Source of the DNA: JBBTCJ01 sp038043285
GTDB taxonomy: Bacteria; Planctomycetota; Phycisphaerae; UBA1845
Assembly (NCBI GenBank): GCA_038043285.1
Contig: JBBTCJ010000109.1
Span: 1-15,976 of the forward strand
DNA length: 15,976 nucleotides
Direction: 5' to 3'
This document shows, one piece after another, positions 1-6,593 of this stretch. The translations under genes were made by a program, and so were the position numbers. How positions within the stretch are numbered: position 1 is the stretch's first letter; each line of letters begins with the position of its first letter. Under the pieces are notes generated by a model. The model did not search any database. It worked only from the letters and a program-made list of their open reading frames with translations, and was not told where the DNA came from.

Positions 1-41
1 CCGCGATGACACCCAACCCGCCTCAGAAAGCTGCCGCCTAA
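1..41 (+). CDS. possible 3' end of an upstream gene
   Basis: One plus-strand frame is open from the window edge to a TAA at 39-41 and would encode a short tail ending TPNPPQKAAA. A Pro/Ala/Lys-rich end is plausible for a protein tail. Only 13 codons are visible, so this may be chance. Nothing can be said of function. Confidence 0.2.
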   Translation, partial: AMTPNPPQKAAA

Positions 42-161
42 ACTGTCACGGACCCCCCCTCACCTCCCCCTTCCGTCGGTCCTGTGCGGACGATGGGCGT
101 TCGTTTACCATCCTGTCGTCGTCACCGACGGACTTCCCGGAAAAACAGGGGGCAACGAACC

Positions 162-344
162 ATGAAGGCGGAACCGATTCTGGCCAAGCTCAACGAACTG
201 CGGCACGAGGCCGAGGACGACAAGTCGGACATCGAATACCTCGCCTTGCATCACGCCTTCTGCTTCATCTCCTACAAGATGGGCGAGTTCCAGGGATACC
301 TCAACGAAGTGGAGCAGTCGCCCGGCGGGCGAACGCAGAAGTGA
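162..344 (+). CDS. hypothetical small protein, 60 aa
   Basis: This gene encodes a 60-residue protein of unrecognised family. The ATG at 162 is preferred over an upstream in-frame start because a purine-rich AGGGGG stretch lies about 10 bases before it and the residues ahead of it are Arg-rich and unlike a protein start. The sequence is charged and mostly helix-forming (KLNELRHEAEDDKSDIEYL), followed by a more aromatic part (HHAFCFISYKMGEFQGYL) and a polar tail. There is no signal peptide or membrane segment, so it is probably cytosolic. It converges on fbaB with a 49-base gap holding a perfect hairpin. The function is unknown and no motif was recognised. Confidence 0.6.
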   Translation: MKAEPILAKLNELRHEAEDDKSDIEYLALHHAFCFISYKMGEFQGYLNEVEQSPGGRTQK

Positions 345-362
345 GAAGGATGGCCGGCACGA

Positions 363-381
363 AAGCGCGACGCCCGCGCTT
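363..381. terminator. hairpin between convergent genes
   Basis: AAGCGCG (363-369) and CGCGCTT (375-381) form a perfect 7-bp stem with a 5-base loop, midway between the stop codons of the small gene (344) and fbaB (394, minus strand). Its position suits a bidirectional terminator. There is no clear U-tract on either side, so Rho-independent action is not assured. Confidence 0.4.
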
Positions 382-393
382 GTCCTGCAACGG

Positions 394-1446
394 TTATGCA
401 ATGGTCACGGACTTGTCGAGATACACGTCCTGGATCACGTTGAGCAGCCGGACGCCTTCGTCCATCGGTCGTTGGAAGGCTTTTCGCCCGGAAATCAGGC
501 CCATGCCGCCGGCGCGTTTGTTGATCACCGCTGTCTTGGCCGCGTCGGCGAAGTCCGAGGCGCCCGACGATTCGCCGCCGGAGTTGATGAGTCCGATGCG
601 GCCCATGTAGCAGCCGACGACCTGATAGCGCGTCAAATCGATGGGGTGATTGGTGGTCAGCTTCACATAGACCAGCTTGCTGGTCTTGCTGAAGTTGATG
701 GCCGTGAAGCCGCCGTTGTTGGTCGCCTGCTTCTGCTTGATGATGTCCGCTTCGAGCGTCACGCCGAGGTGGTTGGCCTGGCTGGTGAGGTCCGCGGCGG
801 CGTGATAATCCGTGCCGTCCTTTTTGAAGGCGTTGTTGCGCAGGTAGCACCACAACACGGTGGCGAGGCCCAACTGGTGGGCTTCGTGGAAGGCCTCGGA
901 GACCTCCCGAATCTGCCGCCCGGATTCCTCGGACCCAAAGTAGATGGTCGCGCCGACGGCCATCGCCCCCATGTCCCACGCCTGGCGGACGTTGGCGAAC
1001 ATGATCTGGTCGTACTTGGTCGGATAGGTCAACAGCTCATTGTGATTGAGCTTGACGAGGAAGGGAATCTTGTGGGCGTACTTGCGCGCGACCACCCCCA
1101 GCACTCCCAGGGTGGAGGCGACCGCATTGCATCCGCCTTCGACGGCCAGCTTGACGATGTTCTCGGGATCGAAGTAGATCGGGTTGGGGGCGAAGGACGC
1201 GCCGGCCGAATGCTCGATGCCCTGATCCACCGGGAGGATCGACAGGTAGCCGGTTCCACCCAGGCGACCGTGGTTGAAGAGTGCCTGAAGGGCGCGCAGC
1301 GCGCGGATCGGTCGATCGCTGGCGGCCATCACGCGATCCACGAAATCCGGTCCGGGCACAGTGAGCATCGATTTGTCGATGCCCTTGCACTTGTGGGTCA
1401 GCAGCGATTGGGCTTCGGGTCCAAGCAGGTCCATGACGGCGCTCAT
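394..1446 (-). CDS. fbaB: class I fructose-bisphosphate aldolase (FbaB/DhnA type)
   Basis: The product is predicted to cleave fructose 1,6-bisphosphate to dihydroxyacetone phosphate and glyceraldehyde 3-phosphate, or the reverse, through a Schiff base in the cytosol. From the ATG at 1446 it has 350 residues, the length of E. coli FbaB as I recall it. It aligns almost without gaps: TGYLSILPVDQGIEHSAGAS (65-84), PFLVKLNHNE (128-137), GATIYFGSEES (165-175), VLWCYLRNNAFKKDG (197-211), INKRAGGMGLISGRKAF (308-324) and the end VYLDKSVTIA. The Schiff-base lysine is expected at K237 in DIIKQK. The start is set by a GAGGAG Shine-Dalgarno 8 bases upstream; an earlier in-frame codon would add 34 residues unlike the family. 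It is divergent from tig. No metal-dependent class II aldolase features are present. Confidence 0.96.
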   Translation of the reverse strand: MSAVMDLLGPEAQSLLTHKCKGIDKSMLTVPGPDFVDRVMAASDRPIRALRALQALFNHGRLGGTGYLSILPVDQGIEHSAGASFAPNPIYFDPENIVKLAVEGGCNAVASTLGVLGVVARKYAHKIPFLVKLNHNELLTYPTKYDQIMFANVRQAWDMGAMAVGATIYFGSEESGRQIREVSEAFHEAHQLGLATVLWCYLRNNAFKKDGTDYHAAADLTSQANHLGVTLEADIIKQKQATNNGGFTAINFSKTSKLVYVKLTTNHPIDLTRYQVVGCYMGRIGLINSGGESSGASDFADAAKTAVINKRAGGMGLISGRKAFQRPMDEGVRLLNVIQDVYLDKSVTIA

Positions 1447-1481
1447 TGGCGTGGCTCCTCGCGGTGATCTCAACTCCTGGG

Positions 1482-1510
1482 GTTCTATCGACCGAAAAAT
1501 CGTACGCCAA
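1482..1510 (-). promoter_or_regulatory. candidate fbaB promoter
   Basis: On the minus strand TTGGCG (1505-1510) and TAGAAC (1482-1487) are separated by exactly 17 bases, matching the sigma70 -35 and -10 consensus at four of six positions each. Transcription would begin near 1475, about 29 bases before the fbaB start. The spacing and position are good; the match is moderate. Confidence 0.35.
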
Positions 1511-1559
1511 CGGTGCGACGGCGAAAAGTCCGGCGGGTTGCCCTGCACGTTCCGGACCG

Positions 1560-1588
1560 TTGCGACCAGACCCGCAATCGGATACCCT
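1560..1588 (+). promoter_or_regulatory. weak candidate tig promoter
   Basis: TTGCGA (1560-1565) and TACCCT (1583-1588) lie 17 bases apart in the fbaB-tig divergent region. The -10 is poor (three of six), and the leader would be about 160 bases. The rest of 1447-1757 shows no other convincing promoter, operator or coding frame. Confidence 0.2.
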
Positions 1589-1757
1589 GAAGTTCGAGTG
1601 TTACGGCGGAATAGCGGGCTTTCCGATTCACGGCGACCTGCCTCTCCAGCCGATCATTCCCCGGCCAACACCGGTGCGATGGGAGCCGCAAGCTCTTATC
1701 TACGGATTTCACAGGCGCTGGAAAACGGTCAATCGCGGGTTTGGAAGGAGTGGCTCA

Positions 1758-3467
1758 ATGACGGACGAGGAACTGGCCGTAACCCAGGACGAACAGACCG
1801 ACGTCGAAGGCGGCGAGGAAGAACCTTCCGCCGACGAAAAGGCGATGGCCCGGCTGAAGGAGGCCGTCGAGGTCGAGCGCGAGGATCTCGGCGGGCTTCG
1901 CGTCAAGCTGAGGGTCACGGTTCCGCGGGACATCCTCGATGAGCGGCTCGGTGAGCAGTTCGCCGAACTGCGGCGCGAGGCGATGATCCCCGGATTCCGC
2001 AAAGGTAGAGCGCCGCTGAAGCTGGTGGAGAAGCGCTTCGCCTCGGACGTGGGTGAAGAGCTGAAGGGCAAGCTGGTGGGCAGCGGATACATGGCCGCCG
2101 TCGAGAAGGAGGAGATCAAGGCCCTGGGGGATCCGTTGATCTGGGTGAAAGCGAAGGAGGATCGCGTCGCTGACGACGGTCGGTCCCAGTCGGTTGACGT
2201 TGAGAAGCTGATGTCTTTCGACAAGGCGCTGGATCATCTGGTGCTGCCGAAGGAAGGACCGCTGAGCTTCACGTGCGAGCTGGAGCTTAAGCCGCAGTTC
2301 GACTTGCCGACGTTGGAGAAGATTCCAGTCCAGAAGCCGGCGATCACCATCGACGACGAGGACGTGGAGGCTGAGATTCGCCGTTTCCGCATGCTCCGCG
2401 GGACGCATAAGCCGGTGGAGGATGCACCGGTGGAGCAAGACGACATGCTCTACACGACGGCGAAGATGACCGTCGGCGAGGAGACGATCTTCTCCGAAGA
2501 CAATTTCGACGTCCCCGCGCGCGACGTGCGGATCCGGGGAGTATTGCTGAACGGACTGGGGAACGCGCTGATTGGACGGAAGGTCGGGCAGACCGGAGTG
2601 GTCGAGGCGGCGGTTCCGGACGATCACGAGAACGCCGATCTGCGCGGGAAGACCGCCAAGTTCGAGTTTACGGTACGCGAGATCAAGCGCCTCGAACTGC
2701 CCCTGCTGGACGACGGGTTCGCCGTGAGCCTGGGTTATGATGACCTCAAGGATCTCCGTTCGTCGCTGAAAACCAGATTGGCGGCGGAGGTCGACGGGAT
2801 CGTGGCCCGGCGGATGAAAGATCAGGTGGCGGCGTACCTGATCGATCAAACGAAGCTGGAGATTCCGACGGGCCTTTCGCAACGTCAAACGGAGCGTGCG
2901 CTCGCTCGGCGGATGATCGAGATGTACCAGGCGGGCTATCCCGAAGCGGAGATCGAGAAGGCGGTCGACGAGGCTCGCGGCAAGGCCCGCGAGCAAGTCG
3001 TTCGCGACTTGCAGCTATATTTTATCCTGGAAAAAATCGCCGAGGATCGGAAAATTGAGGTCGGCGAAGAACAACTCAACGCCGCCATCGCCGAGATCGC
3101 CCACCGGACGAACAAGCGCTTCGACCGGGTCCGCGACGAGTTGGCCAAGGGAGACGGAATGGCCATGCTGTTCCTCCGTCTTCGCGACGAAATCGTGCTC
3201 GATCACCTTGTCGCCTCGGCGGCGGTGACCGAGGTCGAGAGTCCGAAAAAGAAGTCCGGCGGGAAGACCGCGAAGAACGAGGAAGGCAGCGCCAAGCAGG
3301 CCGGGACTGAGTCGGGCGAAGGCGCCAGGATCGAAGAGCCGGAAACTTCCCGCCGGTCATCGACGGCCGCCACCGAATCGCCGAAAATCAAGGCGGACGA
3401 CACGGCCAAGAAACCCGCGTCATCGAAGAAGGGCGGCACGGCCAAGCGAGACAAATCGGGGGATTGA
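1758..3467 (+). CDS. tig: trigger factor, ribosome-associated chaperone (long form)
   Basis: Trigger factor binds the ribosomal exit tunnel and shields nascent chains. The ribosome-docking signature is intact as GFRKGRAP (79-86) in an N-terminal domain (about 46-190). The central region (about 222-310) aligns with the FKBP-type prolyl isomerase domain: RIRGVLLNGLGNALIGRKVG and RGKTAKFEFTVREIK recall the family. It has lost the usual GDxVxIDFxG core, so isomerase activity is doubtful. The helical C-terminal chaperone domain covers about 312-490. The protein has 569 residues against the usual 430-450; the surplus is an acidic N-terminus, an insertion near 133-165 and a Lys/Ser/Thr/Glu-rich tail (495-569). 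The ATG at 1758 has GGAAGGAG 7 bases upstream; the long open frame before it is spacer. clpP1 and clpP2 follow, a common pairing of chaperone and protease. Confidence 0.93.
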   Translation: MTDEELAVTQDEQTDVEGGEEEPSADEKAMARLKEAVEVEREDLGGLRVKLRVTVPRDILDERLGEQFAELRREAMIPGFRKGRAPLKLVEKRFASDVGEELKGKLVGSGYMAAVEKEEIKALGDPLIWVKAKEDRVADDGRSQSVDVEKLMSFDKALDHLVLPKEGPLSFTCELELKPQFDLPTLEKIPVQKPAITIDDEDVEAEIRRFRMLRGTHKPVEDAPVEQDDMLYTTAKMTVGEETIFSEDNFDVPARDVRIRGVLLNGLGNALIGRKVGQTGVVEAAVPDDHENADLRGKTAKFEFTVREIKRLELPLLDDGFAVSLGYDDLKDLRSSLKTRLAAEVDGIVARRMKDQVAAYLIDQTKLEIPTGLSQRQTERALARRMIEMYQAGYPEAEIEKAVDEARGKAREQVVRDLQLYFILEKIAEDRKIEVGEEQLNAAIAEIAHRTNKRFDRVRDELAKGDGMAMLFLRLRDEIVLDHLVASAAVTEVESPKKKSGGKTAKNEEGSAKQAGTESGEGARIEEPETSRRSSTAATESPKIKADDTAKKPASSKKGGTAKRDKSGD

Positions 3468-3505
3468 TCGCGCGGGCTTTTTTGCCGTTGTTTCCCCGTT
3501 TTTTT
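3457..3505 (+). terminator. possible weak terminator or attenuator after tig
   Basis: CGGGG (3457-3461) can pair with CCCCG (3494-3498), directly followed by seven T (3499-3505). A smaller GGC/GCC hairpin around a T6 run lies inside the loop. The outer stem is short and its loop long, so it may only reduce read-through from tig into clpP1. Confidence 0.25.
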
Positions 3506-3614
3506 GCCGACGATAGGATCGGAAATCCAGCGCGCCGCAACACGCTCGCCGAGGACCGCGACGGGCCTGCGGACCGTGTCGTGCTTCGTCGCCTGCTGGA
3601 AAGAGGAACGACCC

Positions 3615-4232
3615 ATGCAAGAGTTTTTCGGATCGTCGGGCACTTCCAACCAATACCCGCCCTACCAGCGCACCCGTGAGATGTCGATCACGGACATGTT
3701 GCTGGAAAACCGGATCATCTTCCTGGCCGGACCGATCGTGGAACGCACGGCCAGCGTGGTGATCCAGCAGTTGCTCTACCTGCAATCCATCCGGCGGGAC
3801 CAGGACGTGAACCTGTACATCAACTCTCCGGGCGGGCTGGTGGATCAAACCCTGGCGATCTACGACACCATGCAGTTCGTGGGGTCCGACATTGCGACGT
3901 ATTGTATCGGACAGGCGGCCAGCGGAGCCGCCGTGGTCCTGATGGCCGGGACGAAGGGCAAGCGGTTCATCCTCCCCAACGCCAAGGTCATGCTGCATCA
4001 GCCCTACGGCGGGATCACCGGGCAGGCCGAGGATATCCGCATCCAGGCCGAGGAAGTCCTGCGCGACAAAGTTCGACTCAACGGGATCATCGCCCAGTGC
4101 ACGGGCAAACCGATCGACCGCGTCGGCGCCGACACCGAGCGCGATCGCTTTATGTCCGCGGAGGAAGCCCTGGCCTACGGGATCGTGGACGAAATCCTCA
4201 AAGACGACGACCGGAAGAAGAAGAAGGCGTAG
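3615..4232 (+). CDS. clpP: ATP-dependent Clp protease proteolytic subunit, ClpP1
   Basis: This is a serine protease subunit that would form the barrel degrading substrates fed by ClpX, ClpA or ClpC. It has 205 residues, normal for ClpP. The triad is complete: Ser103 in GQAASGAAV, His128 in VMLHQPYGG and Asp177 in TERDRFMSAEEA. The oxyanion-hole SPGG is at 71-74 and the handle region QAEDIRIQAEEVLRDK at 137-152. Unusually, the residues after the serine are Gly-Ala rather than the common Met-Gly. The C-terminus is Lys-rich (DDDRKKKKA). The ATG at 3615 has AAGAGG about 8 bases upstream; earlier in-frame codons would add 37 Arg-rich residues. It lies 147 bases after tig and 154 bases before clpP2. 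Confidence 0.95.
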   Translation: MQEFFGSSGTSNQYPPYQRTREMSITDMLLENRIIFLAGPIVERTASVVIQQLLYLQSIRRDQDVNLYINSPGGLVDQTLAIYDTMQFVGSDIATYCIGQAASGAAVVLMAGTKGKRFILPNAKVMLHQPYGGITGQAEDIRIQAEEVLRDKVRLNGIIAQCTGKPIDRVGADTERDRFMSAEEALAYGIVDEILKDDDRKKKKA

Positions 4233-4257
4233 AGCGTCTGGATTAACCACCCATGCC

Positions 4258-4300
4258 GCCGGCTTCCTGCCGGCAGTTTCGCGCGGCGGAAGCCCGCGCG
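4258..4300. repeat. paired GC-rich hairpins between clpP1 and clpP2
   Basis: Two adjacent inverted repeats occupy the intergenic space: GCCGGC-TTCCT-GCCGGC (4258-4274, overlapping the 10-bp palindrome CTGCCGGCAG at 4267-4276), then CGCGCGG-7-CCGCGCG (4280-4300). There is no U-tract. The arrangement resembles a REP-type extragenic palindrome more than a terminator. A further hairpin, TGCGTC-GGG-GACGCA (4336-4350), lies in the clpP2 leader. Confidence 0.5.
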
Positions 4301-4386
4301 ACGCGGTAGGGGAAGGGTTTTCACGTAGAGGTCGCTGCGTCGGGGACGCACCGAACAGAGGGCGGCAAGCTCAAGGAAACATCGCC

Positions 4387-4998
4387 ATGAGAGCCATCGG
4401 TCAACGCGTGCCGTTCGTCATCGAAAGCACCGGTCGGGGCGACCGCGAGATGGACATCTTCTCGCGATTGCTGAAGGACCGCATCATCTTCCTGACCGGC
4501 GGAATCGACGATGAGATCGCCAACCTCGTGGTCGCGGAGATGCTCTTCCTGTCCAACGAAGACTCGGAGGCGGACATCCACCTGTACATCAACAGTCCGG
4601 GCGGGTCGGTCTCCGCCGGACTGGCGATCTATGACACCATGCAATACCTGCGCTGCGACGTGGCCACCTACAACGTGGGATTGGCCGCGAGCATGGGCGC
4701 AGTCATTCTGTGCGGCGGCGCCAAGGGCAAGCGCTATCTGTTGCCGCACGCCCGGACCCTGCTGCATCAGCCGCTCATCGGCGGCGTGATGCAAGGCTCC
4801 GCCACCGACCTCTCCATCGAGGCCGAGGAGATCATCCGACTTCGCAAGGCACTGTACGAAATCATCGCCTCCCGCAGCGGGAAACCCATCGATCAGGTGG
4901 AACGCGACTGCGACCGCAACAAGTGGTTGGACGCGAAAGAGGCCATCGCCTATGGACTGGGCGACGAAGTCCTGGAACGGATGGCCAAGACTCGCTGA
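4387..4998 (+). CDS. clpP: Clp protease proteolytic subunit, ClpP2, with Asn at the catalytic Asp position
   Basis: This is a second ClpP subunit of 203 residues, clearly different in sequence from ClpP1. It has the N-terminal DIFSRLLKDRIIFL (23-36), oxyanion SPGGS (70-74), Ser102 in GLAASMGAV and His127 in LLHQPLIGG. The motif that normally reads DRDxF here reads DCDRNKW, so Asn178 stands where the catalytic Asp is expected. Listeria ClpP1 is a known natural Asn variant that works mainly in mixed barrels; by analogy this subunit may depend on ClpP1 (inference). The ATG at 4387 has AAGGA 9 bases upstream. No clpX follows. Confidence 0.93.
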   Translation: MRAIGQRVPFVIESTGRGDREMDIFSRLLKDRIIFLTGGIDDEIANLVVAEMLFLSNEDSEADIHLYINSPGGSVSAGLAIYDTMQYLRCDVATYNVGLAASMGAVILCGGAKGKRYLLPHARTLLHQPLIGGVMQGSATDLSIEAEEIIRLRKALYEIIASRSGKPIDQVERDCDRNKWLDAKEAIAYGLGDEVLERMAKTR

Positions 4999-5045
4999 AT
5001 AGGTGCAACCAGATCGGAAAGTGCTGAAGTCGAAGTCGTTTCCCC
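4996..5045. repeat. 50-base dispersed repeat, copy A
   Basis: This stretch starts on the clpP2 stop codon and matches 13610-13658, which starts on the rodA stop codon. About 41 of 50 positions are identical, with one single-base indel. Shared blocks are AGGTGCAACC, ATCGGAAA, CTGA, GTCGA and GTCGTT followed by CCCC. No strong hairpin lies within it; a CGCGCT/AGCGCG hairpin follows at 5052-5069. The remaining 4999-5220 spacer holds no gene. Confidence 0.6.
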
Positions 5046-5208
5046 GAGCGGCGCGCTTCAGCCAGCGCGAACCTGCGGTAGTCGGGTGCTCTTAGGCGAT
5101 CGAGGTCGTCACGGAGACCTTCCCCTGCGGTCGTCGCAAGCGACACGCTGACTGCGGCGTCGATCCAGGACGGGGACGCGACACGATAGAAAGGCGCGCC
5201 GCCCCGCG

Positions 5209-5214
5209 TACAAT
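5209..5214 (+). promoter_or_regulatory. -10-like hexamer before moeA, possible leaderless start
   Basis: TACAAT (five of six to TATAAT) ends 6 bases before the moeA ATG. There is no Shine-Dalgarno close to the ATG. This geometry would place the transcription start at or beside the ATG, as in leaderless genes. No good -35 box was found. Confidence 0.4.
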
Positions 5215-5220
5215 GTCGGC

Positions 5221-6492
5221 ATGATCGACATTGACGAGGCTCAACGCGTCGTCCTCTCCCACGTCAGACCCCTCGACACCGAACAGGTTCCGCTTGGCGA
5301 AGCCGGGATGCGCACGCTGGCGGAGGCCGTCCGCTGCGACATTGACATGCCGCCGTTCGATCGGGCGGTGATGGACGGTTACGCCGTTCGCGCGATCGAT
5401 ACCATCGCCGCTCCCTTGCGACTCCGTGTTGTCGGCCGCTCGGCGGCAGGCGGGTCGGGTACTTGCTCCGTCGAGGCCGGCGAGGCCGTCAAAATCAATA
5501 CCGGAGCGCCAATGCCCGCCGGCGCCGACGCGGTGGTCCGCATTGAGGCGACCGAACTTTCGGTCTCCAACGCCGAGGTCGTCGTTCGGGAGTCGGTCAC
5601 GCCCGGCCGGTTCGTCACGCCAAAGGCTGCTTATGTCACCGCGGGCAGCGTCATCCTCCCAAACGGCACAGTGCTTGGCCCTACGGAGATCGCGGCGGCG
5701 GCGACGGCGGGCGCGGCCACGGTGACGGTGTACCGTCAACCTGTCGTGGCCATCCTCTCCACCGGCGACGAGCTGATCGAAGTGGATCGCAAACCCGCCG
5801 GTGCTCAGATCCGCAACTCGAACCAATACGTCTTGCAGGCGCTGGCCGAGTCGGCTCACTGCAAGATTCGGCTGCTCGGCGTCGCCGGCGATGACGAGAA
5901 TCAACTCCGGTGCAAGATCGACGCCGGGCTTTCGGCGGACGTGCTCTGCATCACCGGAGGCGTCTCCATGGGCGACCGGGATCTCGTTCCCGATGTTCTC
6001 GCCGCCGCTGGAGCCACGATCCACGTTCGCAAAATCTCCATCAAGCCGGGTCGACCGACGCTCTTTGCAACGGGTCGAGGAGGAGCCTTGGTTTTCGGCC
6101 TGCCCGGAAACCCGGCCAGTGCGTTCGTGGTCTTCGAGCTGCTGGTGCGTTCGGCGATCGCCGCGCTTCAGGGCAGAACCGGCGAAGCGCCCAAGCCAAC
6201 GCGGGTAAGACTTCACGGCACGTTGGCCGCGACCTCCGCGCGGCAGACTTACCACCCCGCCCGAGTCAGCATCAGCGACGATGGCGAACTTGTAGCCCGG
6301 ACGCTATCTTGGCAGGGGTCGGGTGACGCAATCGGCATGGTCGGCGCGAACGGGCTGATGGTGCGCGAGCCAAACACCCGGGCCGTGGGCGACGGTGAAA
6401 CCGTGAGGGCGTTACTATTGTCGGCGCCCGTAAGTTCCGGCCCGAACGACTCGCCCTGGGGATCGCAGTATTGCACGGCGCGCACGGACTGA
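5221..6492 (+). CDS. moeA: molybdopterin molybdenumtransferase MoeA
   Basis: MoeA inserts molybdate into adenylylated molybdopterin, the last step of molybdenum cofactor synthesis, in the cytosol. The 423-residue protein shows the family landmarks in order: PPFDRAVMDGYAV (44-56), INTGAPMPAGADAVVRIE (92-109), AILSTGDELIE (177-187), IRNSNQYVL (197-205), TGGVSMGDRDLVPDVL (245-260), KPGRPTLFATG (275-285), FGLPGNPASAFVVFELL (292-308), then a C-terminal beta domain (about 325-400). The last 20 residues are of low conservation. The ATG at 5221 is the natural start by alignment and lacks a Shine-Dalgarno. No other cofactor or molybdoenzyme genes are in view, so its partner enzyme is unknown. Glp-type paralogues share these motifs. 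Confidence 0.95.
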   Translation: MIDIDEAQRVVLSHVRPLDTEQVPLGEAGMRTLAEAVRCDIDMPPFDRAVMDGYAVRAIDTIAAPLRLRVVGRSAAGGSGTCSVEAGEAVKINTGAPMPAGADAVVRIEATELSVSNAEVVVRESVTPGRFVTPKAAYVTAGSVILPNGTVLGPTEIAAAATAGAATVTVYRQPVVAILSTGDELIEVDRKPAGAQIRNSNQYVLQALAESAHCKIRLLGVAGDDENQLRCKIDAGLSADVLCITGGVSMGDRDLVPDVLAAAGATIHVRKISIKPGRPTLFATGRGGALVFGLPGNPASAFVVFELLVRSAIAALQGRTGEAPKPTRVRLHGTLAATSARQTYHPARVSISDDGELVARTLSWQGSGDAIGMVGANGLMVREPNTRAVGDGETVRALLLSAPVSSGPNDSPWGSQYCTARTD

Positions 6493-6510
6493 GGCCGGCG
6501 GCTTGGAGGC

Positions 6511-6593
6511 GGTGCCCCCCTGGCACCTGTGCCCCACTCCCGCGCGTCCACCAGCGCATGGATGCCGTAGCCCGCATGGAGACGGAGCTCCGT
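6511..6593. repeat. hairpin and 12-bp palindrome between moeA and lnt
   Basis: GGTGCC-CCCCT-GGCACC (6511-6527) is a perfect 6-bp hairpin 18 bases after the moeA stop. ACGGAGCTCCGT (6582-6593) is a perfect 12-bp palindrome whose last base is the first base of the proposed lnt TTG start, and it contains the GGAG ribosome-binding site. Folding of this palindrome could limit lnt translation (inference). Confidence 0.4.

Noticed and set aside
472..1467. A 331-codon plus-strand open frame opposite fbaB
   Set aside because: fbaB on the other strand matches its family end to end; this frame has no family features.
1446..1757. Long in-frame extension upstream of the trigger factor start
   Set aside because: It starts inside the divergent promoter region, does not resemble trigger factor, and ATG 1758 has a strong Shine-Dalgarno.
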